NCBI RefSeq assembly: GCF_028389875.1
Contig: NC_084687.1
Coordinates: forward strand, 5,616,157-5,680,156
DNA: 64,000 bases
Direction: 5' to 3'
Origin: Rhea pennata
Taxonomy: Eukaryota > Chordata > Aves > Rheiformes > Rheidae
The notes beneath the pieces were generated by a model. It was not told the DNA's origin. It did not search any database and worked only from the letters and a program-made list of their open reading frames with translations. Shown here one piece after another: positions 54,591-64,000 of the stretch. Numbering within the stretch: position 1 is the first letter of the stretch; every line of letters starts with the position of its first letter. Made by a program: the position numbers and the translations under genes.

Positions 54591-57500
54591 TGGTGCTTAA
54601 TGCTGTTCCCTCAAGAACAAAGGTTAGAATTCATCCTGCACACTCCAAGCTTTTAGGAGGATCTTTCGTGATGTGCTGACAGTCTCGGACCTCTTGTGCC
54701 AGCTGGGAGTGATGCTCGCAGAAAATGGAGTGTGTATAATTGTGTCTAATGCACCTTTAAAGAGAAAAAGCCACTAGAACAAACAAAAGCAGCGCCCGGC
54801 TGTGCTGGCTGTTTATACTTGAGCTAGCCAGAACAGACGGCTGCACTTTAGGGCTTATCTTCTCTCTCTTTCTAAACAGGAAATGTATTTTTGTCTGAAG
54901 CATTTCAGGAGAAGCCACCAAAGGTAGAACTTCCAGAACATGGGGTGCCAAAAATGAGCACTTCGACTCCCTAAAAAGACCAACAGTGTGAAGGGTTGGC
55001 ACCCCAAACAGCTGAAGTGTCTCCTCTAACCACAGTGAGAGGAACTTCCAGAGCTCAGGAGCTTTGCAGGACCCAGGTGCGCTCCAGGGGTCACCAATAC
55101 TGCTCTCTGAAGCAGTATTTCCGCATTTCAGGAAAATGAAGGGATGTAACTGGGGCTGCCAGCTCAGCTCTCGTGCTTGTCCAGAAACTGCAACAGGCAG
55201 CCTAACTGGGAGAAGAGGGAGAAACAGCAGCAGGAAGATTACAGAAACTGTGTTTTCCACCAGACTTTAGCAATTGCTACCAGTGAAAGGCCTGCAGTAG
55301 GGGTTCCTTGGCAGAAACCCATTAATTCTAGCTGGAATAATGCCAGACTAGGAGCCACCCAATTCTGAAGATTAAAAAAATTGGAGTTGCAACATCCAGC
55401 AGGTTTACTACCTCCTTGCTTAGCACTGTCACCCCAACTAACAGCGCAAGCAGTTTATTTTCTCTGTGGAGGACTGCAAGGAAAACATACTATGAGCACT
55501 AACCTGGCTTTGAAGTATTTTTAACTCCCAGGTTTTGTCAAAAGTTTCTCTATAATTAATCCCAAAACATCATCTCTTGTAGTCATGGGTTGAGGGATAT
55601 GGCTTGTTTGTTTTAAAGCCCGCTTCTGCCTCCTTTGGCTTCAGAAATAAACTTGAAAACAAGTTTATAAACTACCAAAACAGAAGACAAAATTTTTTAA
55701 TGGGAATACCAAGAATTAAGTAATTATGTGATTTTTGAGACACTGCGAAGTTTGGCTTATATTGGAAAGGCTGGATGTGCTTAAAAGCTTTCCTTGTTGT
55801 TTGGTAGGGATACGGGGTCAGCTTGTACCACTTACTGGATTCCAAGGCCTTTGCAGCCGAGCAAACAAACTCACTCCCTCGTCAAAATCCTTATTGATAC
55901 TGGAACAGCTCCCACTGTTTGCCATTTAGCGTCACTGTTACTGTTCCTGCAGGCAATGCAGAAAGAAAGAAGTTGCTCGTGAAACTGGGTGTATGACTTG
56001 CTAAACTGGGTTTGAAATCCAGGCATATCTGCTATATTTACAGAGCAGAAGACAAACATTTTAGCATTCCCCCTGCCGTTCTCTGGGCTGCATTCTTAAC
56101 CTCTTGCCTCTTCCAACCCACCTTCCTTTCCTGCACAGAATGTCACATGCTCAGTTGCCTTCCCTGACATTCAGGGATGTAGCTAGAGTTTTGAAACGTC
56201 TGCCATCCGCCAAGCGAGCTGCGGTTGCCCTTTGCCCTGCCAGCAGGAGACTGAAGAGCCCTGGCAGGGAGGGACGTCCTTGCTGTGAACGTGCAAGCAG
56301 AAACGGCCAACCACAACAGCGGCACAAAATCCAAACAACTAAGGGGAAGTTACAGAGGAACTGACCAACGGCCTTGCTGAATCCTCTTCTTCCACCACTG
56401 CTTTGCATTTTTTGCAATCTTTAGCACTCACCTCTGTTTTGCAGGTAAGCTCAAGCTTCCCTTCTGTGAGGTGGAAGGCATGGCTCTGTTTCTGTCCCCA
56501 GAAGACACAGCCGGCTGTCTCACAGCAGCCACAGCCTCTAGGAGTGAACGCTCCAGACCTTTGGCTGCTCTGAACTTTAACCCCCTTGGCAGTTACGAAC
56601 ATTGCACTGCCAAGCACCCCAAAACTGCCTCTGGCAGCTGTGAATTCTTTAGCCCTCTGCACCCCAAAGACACCACTCTCCACTTAGAAAGGCCACTGTA
56701 AAGATAAGCATCCTTTTGCACCACCTTCATCTACAATTCACAGTGCATCTCTGATACCACACTGCACTTTGCTGCCTCTGCTCTAATACATCACTTCTCT
56801 GCCTCATTTATTGGACTGAGGTGGATGAGAATTACCCAACAAGAGCCTTCAGCAATGTCCCAGTGCGAGTCAGGCTAGGAAGACTCCCACTGTCCTCTGA
56901 TGTCCCCCAAGCTTTCCTCATCAGAGTATGAGGTAATTGCTCACATCCTGTCTACTTCCTTTCCACTCTTACCACAAAAGGTAAATTTTATTTCAGGGCA
57001 AAGAGCCACATCATTAAGGGGTAAAGCAGCCAATTCTGGTGTCAATTTATGATTTCCAGTTCACATCTTCCTCATGTAATAGCCTAGTTCGATTCAAATC
57101 TGGTTAAAGAAAGGGAGCTATGAAATTAGCTCTTTATCAATCCACATGTTTGGCACCTGCAGCTTAAAGCTACTCTCCTCCTTGCCTCCCTTTTGTTCTG
57201 CTAAGCTAGATAAAAAGCAAGGGGGTTTTCTGATTCAGGTGCCAAGGAAACTGTCAGCTCCTGTTCCATCTCCAAGCCATTTCCTGCAACATATTTGCTC
57301 AGCCAACTTGCAAATGGTGCACCCCATGAGCCATCCAGCCAATTTCCCCAGAGAGCTCCAGCAAAGAGCCCTGGCCACGGGGTCCTGGGACACAAGGCAG
57401 GTAACAGATGGAACTGGCAGCTCCACTATGCAAAAGGCTGAGGACCTTGCCTGAACAATCACCTATTAATATAGCCCTTCTTGAACAAGGGCGATTAGAT

Positions 57501-60500
57501 GAAAAAGAGGTCTTTCTGTTTATTCCAGTTGGGGGCCTCCTAATTTCTTTAATGAAATCCTACTTATCTGCAAATGGACACAAAAAGTTCCATTTCCTTG
57601 AATAAAGCAGGACCCAACAATGAAAAATGGTGTCTTTTATCATAGATCCAAACCCTTTCTCCAGGCAGTGCTTAATCCCACTGTACTCAGCTCACATTGT
57701 AAGCTGCTTGTCCTGGCTGTATCCTTGGCTTTTCTGCCCCACACTTTTTTCCTTCTTTTCTCACACAGTGATATACAACTCCACTAATCAATGTCCTCAG
57801 CTTCTGCATCAGCAGGTCCTGCTGCCTGCATGACAGTTCTGTTCAGCTCCACCTCAGAGTTTTGTACAGAGCTCAGCATTCGTTCTCTTAGAGTAATTCT
57901 TTGGCTCCATCATAGACTTGCACACTCCCAGAGCATAGGTCCAAACACATGCAAAAAAGGATGGTTCTAGGCCTAGATCTTACTATCTAAGCATAAGAGG
58001 AGATGAAGCTGATGAAAGTAAAAACAAACAAGAAACAGACTAATTAATAAATCTTGCATCCCAAGCACAGTTTGGGATATGGTCCCAATACGTAGCTCGT
58101 ATCAGACCACCCAGCCTCCTGCCTAGCCTGTCATCTCTCACAGCAGCAGCGCACACGAGGAGCTGCGAAGATGAACTGTTTCTTTAAACGGGATGGGGGA
58201 AGCATGTGCTGATTGCGAGCCAACACTTACACTGCAGCACACTGCTCATCTATCACCCTGTGAGGTAGCAGATGGCCAAAACGGGTGATCACAGCCCAGT
58301 AAGGAGGGTAGCAATGGGAAGGTGAAAGCCCCATATACTCTGAAGTCAAGTTGTAGTGAAGTCTGAACTGTCATCAGTTTCTCTAGAACCCCTCAAATCT
58401 CCCCCAACTTGCTGTTCCCGAGTTCCTGAGTAGATACTCAGGCTGAGAGAAGGAATTACCTCTCCAGTAGCTGAATGCATACCTTCTAGTCAAGAAACAG
58501 TGCAGACAGCCTAAATAAAACACGTTTAATTTTTTTTAGGCAGTACTCACACTTGTCATCACTGCAAACTGACCTGCAAGGCTCTGTTACCAGAGCAGCC
58601 ACAGAAGCATCCCCATGCCCATGCGCAGAACACCACATGCAGGTACAAACCTAATGGTGACACAACCCATCCACTAGCTCTCAGTCAGCTACACTGAACA
58701 AAGTCTGCACTCCCAGTCTGAAGTGGCTGCTGGAATAGTTATGTATCTGAAAATATGAATTTTAATGCCTATACTGAGAGCAAACTCCACTCAGGTGATA
58801 AGGAACTGTGTGTTGATGTCGATACTGCTGGAGTAAAGGACAGTAATGAATAGATTTCCAGGGATATTTGCTTCAGCAGTTCAGCTGTAAGAGTGGTAGT
58901 GAAGAGGGCAGAGCACAACCAAGATTCATCATTATTGGATGAAGCAAAAAAAAACCTGAAACAGGGAATCAATAACAAAATATTTATAGGATTATGCTGG
59001 CCATACTCTCTGTAATAAATATTTGTCAAACCAGCTGATCAAGAATACTTATCTGTGAAACTGTAAGAATAAAATTCCCCTTTCTTGACTATTTTATTAT
59101 ATAACTAGCAGACAGATACTTGCTTCAAGGTAAACAACATATGCCCTGTTTATAGCACACAGTGCAAATATTTCCTAGCATGTTTATTCTGAAATGCTTG
59201 TACTGTACAGACAGGAAGCGATTGCAGAAGACAGACGCCAGCTATGCTCCTTTCCAAAGCACTGGTTGGAAGCAGCTGTTAGATAAGCTGCATCTTTGCT
59301 GGACGATGAATTCTGCCTTAGAGGGTCTGAGGTACTAGAGACGGGGAAGAATGAGGCCATACACCTGTCTGCAAAAAACACATTAAAGTGATTCTGCAGG
59401 ATTGGAAGAACCTGGATACTACTTTGTTTAACAAAACAAGAAGGAATCATCATAAGAAGCATAGTTCTTCATTCAAATCTCAAAATGACAAAACGGGACA
59501 AATACGGCTATCTCATTTGCTTACCATCATCCTAGGATTCTGTCTTCACCAGTCTTTCTCTTCTCTCCTTTTAGTCATTCTAAAAGCTATTTTTCTTTCT
59601 CTGTCACAGCCCTCTAGGAAGAATCGAGCTCTAGTCCCAGTTCCAGGAGTCAGGAAGGAGGTATTCTAGCACCAGCCAAGACATTAAGCTATTTTTAAAC
59701 AAACAAACAAAAAAAAAATACTAACAGTGAACATGCTGTGATAACTATATAATTAATTCACCTCCTGATCAGCCTCACTATCTTCAATCCCAGGGATGAA
59801 TTTGACCTGAACATCAAAAATTTCTTCATGATGAACCCTCCTAGGCACTGTTATTGACAATACTGAGTCACTCTCAGCCTCAGCAGCCCAGGAGACCTAC
59901 TATAGGGTCAGTGGCATTCAACAAATCACTGATTTAACAAAGGAAGAATGCGAATATTGCCTGGGGTCAAGACACGCAAGCATCGTTGGAGACTTCCCCC
60001 ACAGTAGTCCTAGACAGAGTCCCCTTTTTTCTGTCCGGTAGACTGAACGCTCAAATTTGATGTAATGAGCACTGTCAGAATGGGATCAGCTACAGAGGAC
60101 AATCTGCTATCTCCCTTATTCCCTTCTTTCAGGGGCAGAGAAACCTCTTCTGGAGTGGATTTAGCTGTTGCTCATTTTGATCATTATAGGGGAAATTCTC
60201 TCTTGTAGAAGCCTGAGCAACTGAGCAGGAAAAAGTCAGGCAGCCCTGCCACCAAAATTAACTTAGGACTGTTCACTACCACACCTCTTCTAGCATAGGG
60301 TTGCTCAAAAGTCAACAGCTGGTTGGCCATAGTCACTTGTCAAGACAATTCACAAGAACATTTTAAAGTGCTCCAGCCATTTGCAGAGGCACCACACATG
60401 CTTAGAAGCGCACATGATTCAGACAGTCTGAGTCAACCTCACAAGGACAAATCGCCTTAAGGTTTTCTTCTTTTTCTGATCTTATAGAGTATTTCTCAAC

Positions 60501-60655
60501 TTTTCCACCCCATGACCCCAAGTTACAGAGGAAAAAAGAAGGGCAGCTACTCTCATTCAGCTGTAGCAAAAGGGAAGTTGTGCATGGGGCTGACATCAAG
60601 AACCTGCTCTTCAGTTCCATGGAGAAGATCCCCAAGAACAGACAGTTGGGGGCAG

Positions 60656-60662
60656 TTTTTTT

Positions 60663-60698
<36 letters not shown>

Positions 60699-60703
60699 TG
60701 TGT
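60656..60703. repeat. T19 followed by (GT)14 compound microsatellite
   Basis: A 19-base T run passes through one G into a perfect GT repeat at 60676-60703. A homopolymer next to a dinucleotide repeat is typical of an expanded retroposon tail, but no element body was recognised beside it. Confidence 0.95.
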
Positions 60704-60744
60704 CAAGGTCAGCTGCAAATATTTTCCAACAAGAAGTCTTCTGG

Positions 60745-63700
60745 AACAAGCAGCTGATTCAATATGAGTTTATTATCAAGGCTTATTACACACCAGGATA
60801 AAGCTTTGTCTACATTAACAAGCCTCTAATTCTTTTGCAATTCTTCTACAAGCATAGCCCCTGACATCAGACACGACATATGCCTAGAGAAGGAATCCCC
60901 CTGCCAGCCCTTGCTCTAGGTTCAGGTCAGAGATGAGCCTGGAGATTAAAATAAAGGTTTTGACAAATGTTGTAATATGACTGGGGAGGAGGATTTTTTT
61001 AAAATTTTTATTTTTAATGTTACGCCAACAGCTATCCTGCCAACAATGCAAGACCGGGTTTATATTTAAATCCTGATTATCTTTTGCAGTGTCAGCACCA
61101 CCTTCAAGCATTTAAAAATCATTATTAATTAAAATGAACAAATGTGTGTCCTATCATCAGATCAGAAAATTGGTCTCTTCCTTGTCAGGTTGGAAATAAA
61201 ATGACTAAATATGCAACAATATAATTGAAGCAGTCTTATTTGAACAGACTTGCCTAGAAACAGAAAGAGGTAACAGAACGGATATTTTGCATAAGAAAAA
61301 CTTCTGCTCCTATGTTAGACAGAATCAAAGTGGTTTCACTGTCCTTAAAGATCTTTGACATATACATTTTTTTTTTTCTTTGTGGAGTAAAGTTACAGAG
61401 TAGCTAGTTGTTTTTCATTTTAGAAATCTGCTAAAGATTCTAAAAATTTCTGCCTAAGAAAACAGAGCAATGTGGTGCAGTTTTCAGAAGAGGTGATTCT
61501 CTAAGAAAGGCAACCTGAGATAGTAACAGTAGATACAACTTCCCTGAGAAGTGAAAGATCTGGCCATTTGAGAAAAATCCCAGAGAAGTTTCAGATGAAA
61601 TAGCAAGTTGCTTCTCAAGCACTTTCCCACTCTAACAATCTGTAGAACAGAGTATACGCCAACTTCCAGCTTCTATAATGAGACTGAGAATGTTTGAGGA
61701 GACCCAAAGCCTCAGTTCATTTTATATCTTCACGGCAATAAGAACTTAATTCAAAGAAGCATGCCTTAGAAGCCAAGTTGTAATGGCTCCAGTATTTAAA
61801 ACTATCCAACTCTTTTGTTAAAATAACTTTACAGTTTTAGCTATTTAGTTAAATAACTAAAACAGAAAAAGATCATTTATATCTACCACATGGCACTTTC
61901 ATGAGCAAACCATTTAACCAGGTAGCAGCTCAACAAATCCTATTGACTGTGTATTAAAAATCCTGGATAAAAAGAATCTTTTATTACATTGTACACATTT
62001 TAGGCTCTAATATAAACGAAGTATGTATAAAGACAGGCCAGTAATAATTAAAAAAAAAAAAAGAAGAAGAAAAAAAGGATGTAGACAGAAATAATAGAAT
62101 TGCCTTTTATATCAGCTAGTCTGATATAATAACCATCACTTTGAGGCACAGAAACATTACATTAAAAAGTAATTTCCCATGGTATCTTATGGGATGGCCC
62201 CATGTTTCTTCAAATGGCTCCACAGACTATTCTTCACCTGTCACGTATGGCCCCAGCATTTCCCAGGCAGCCCCAGGTGACACTTCCTCCCCATAGCCTA
62301 CCTCCCTATTGGCCTGTCAGGCACACTGGTCTCCATCACTGGCCTTCTGGCCATCTTGAGGGGCATCAGAGGATCTACCTGAAGCTGTACCTACAAAAGC
62401 AGCACTAACACGAACAGGACCACTGCATCTTCAGCCAGATATTTACCAGGGGTCAAGCATGCTGGTGTCCCCTCCCAGAAGTGTCCTGGGGTCCAAGCTG
62501 TACAAGGTTTCGGCTCCTCTTACAGCAGATTTCATAGTTTTTGCTCTCACCTACTCTCAGCACAGCCATTCAGCAAAGACCTGGCCAGTAGGAGGTAAAG
62601 TCCATGAATTTAAAGCAGATCAAGCTGTATTTTGGAAAGAAAGAAAAATCCCACAAGCTCACCTTGTAGTAATAGTTTTCACTTATACAATACTTCTCTT
62701 TCAAAGTGCTCCATTTATGTTAGGAATATTTATGCCTGACTTTAACAGTGTTGGGAAACTGAAATATAAGTGGTCACATAAGTTGTTTAAAAAAAAAAAA
62801 AAATCTTGCAACTTAAGTGTTTTACAGTTAAAAAGCATTAGTAGTGTGGGGAGAAGGAGATGAAAGAGTGAGAATAAGGACTTATATCCCAAGATATTTT
62901 CTTTTCCCTTTTGGTGTCCTTGCTCAAAAAAGGTAGTAAATGGGAAAATATTCAAAAAGTCACTTAAGTGATATTAAAGGCACAAAAACCAGTTCTAGTT
63001 TAATGTGAATGAGACTGAAAGGACTTAAGTCACTTCAGAATATGACCTGAGGCAAAATAGTTCTGAGACAAATACTTCAATTCATCAGAAATGTTTAAAA
63101 GGGGAAATGTTTGTAACAAAGTTAACAGACCCTATTTATTGTTAAGGAAAACCACTAAATGAAAATGTTAACCAAAGTGTCCTCACAAAGCCAACTACTT
63201 AGTTAGAAATGCTAAGGAAATAAGATAATGTGACAACACAAAATGTTGTTGCTGCAAGTCTTATCTACTCAAAATGCAAACGTTATTCAATCTGAAAGGC
63301 AAGAGATTACTCAAGTAAATTATCGTTTTCCTTTCAAAATACTTAATTTCAAATTCTGTATAAAGCAAACCTTTGAATATAAAACAAAAAAGTTTTGAAG
63401 GGTAAATGAAATATTATGGAAGAGACATACAACAGGAAACACTCCTTTGACTTTGTTCAAGATTGCTTAAATTTGTTGCCTGTCAAAAAATCATGCAGGG
63501 GCAGGAGACCAAACTGAAACCACAGATTAAGGCCGAGGGCTGAATTTGACCTAAAGATTTTAATTCAGTATTCAGTTTAGAAAGGAGTTGTCCCTTACTG
63601 GTCTTTCTTTCATAGAGAATGAATTCTAAGCCTACCTACAGTGGAAGAAGCACTTCAACTTGATCTGTATCTACAGAAACAGGAGAGTGAAATTTTGTTT

Positions 63701-64000
63701 ATGTGTATATATAAAAATATATATAATACACACACATATATAACCATTTCCTGGTCTACATAAAGCTCTGACGCTGGAGATGTGTATTAGTCCAGGATGT
63801 GGTTATTACGAACTAACAAGCAGCACTCCCAGACCAAATATGAGTCAAACATGTATCAGGTTACAGATGTTTAGTGTTTTTAAAATCAACATATGAACAT
63901 AAGCACATGGAACAGATACCACGTTCTCCTTACTCTGTACACCCAGGATAGCCTTTTTACCAATACTACAGAAGCTTAACTTACTGGTGGCATCTTGGCT
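60745..64000 (-). other. AT-rich segment, possible 3' UTR of the next minus-strand gene
   Basis: From about 60750 to the window edge base composition is AT-rich, open frames are short, and several AATAAA hexamers occur on the minus strand (60769-60774, about 61979-61984, 63135-63140). The leftmost is followed by T/GT-rich sequence, as at a cleavage site. In human a minus-strand gene with a very long 3' UTR, NUCKS1, lies upstream of SLC45A3, so this could be its UTR. No coding sequence is visible to confirm it. Confidence 0.25.
63700..63745. repeat. AT/CA-rich low-complexity tract
   Basis: Imperfect TATATA, AAAATATATATA and CACACACA units in the AT-rich right end of the window. Confidence 0.85.

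Larger units (their letters stand above)
50700..60740. other. No gene recognised; intergenic DNA with ancient SINE relics
   Basis: Open frames are short and featureless. MIR-like fragments near 51893-51990 and 54500-54590 and an AAAC-rich simple repeat near 52005-52033 are the only identifiable content. I looked for the acidic, Ser/Lys-rich exons expected of NUCKS1, the upstream neighbour in human, and did not see them. Confidence 0.45.

Noticed and set aside
50700-64000. NUCKS1 coding exons expected from human synteny
   Set aside because: No acidic Ser/Lys-rich exon was recognised. At most the 3' UTR may be present at the right end.

Overview
The window is vertebrate nuclear DNA. It has interrupted genes with GT-AG introns, CpG islands, microsatellites and a scatter of old, decayed SINE-like sequence. 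Two protein-coding genes can be supported, both on the minus strand: a Krueppel-like factor of the KLF15 type (coding exons between 11293 and 15170) and SLC45A3, also called prostein (coding exons between 24792 and 31961). The SLC45A3 protein is readily recognisable against the human one but clearly diverged. I see no Alu or L1, and a KLF15-type gene sits beside SLC45A3, which is not the case in human (human KLF15 is at 3q21, SLC45A3 at 1q32). The likeliest source is a non-mammalian amniote such as a bird, crocodilian or turtle. Many MIR-like relics can still be read, which leans slightly towards a slowly evolving lineage. The species assignment is inference.

Layout. 1-10.5 kb: no recognisable gene; low-complexity tracts, a 44-base T run at 5.1 kb and a weak CpG-rich patch at 4.2-4.8 kb. 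10.5-18.4 kb: the KLF15-like gene, read right to left, with a poly(A) signal near 10.57 kb, the last exon (third zinc finger plus most of the second) at 11.3-11.5 kb, the main coding exon at 14.2-15.3 kb, and a probable non-coding first exon in a CpG island at 18.1-18.4 kb. 19.5-19.85 kb: a second CpG island with plus-strand splice donors and no assigned gene. 24.8-32.2 kb: the four coding exons of SLC45A3, encoding a 572-residue, 12-helix sugar-transporter-family protein. 32-50 kb: gene-poor, probably the long first intron of SLC45A3, with a CpG island at 41.0 kb and a much stronger one at 50.2-50.7 kb that may carry its non-coding first exon. 50.7-64 kb: no coding sequence recognised. The last 3 kb is AT-rich and could be the 3' UTR of the next minus-strand gene (NUCKS1, if human synteny holds).

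The two genes have no obvious functional link: one is a transcription factor, the other a membrane transporter. Their tandem, same-strand arrangement matters mainly for synteny. In human the neighbour downstream of SLC45A3 is ELK4, and SLC45A3-ELK4 chimeric transcripts are known. Here a KLF gene lies immediately downstream of SLC45A3, and no ELK4 coding exon was recognised. There is no prokaryotic, viral or CRISPR content, and I did not find a novel multi-gene system. The most interesting item is the KLF15-like paralogue and its unusual N-terminus.
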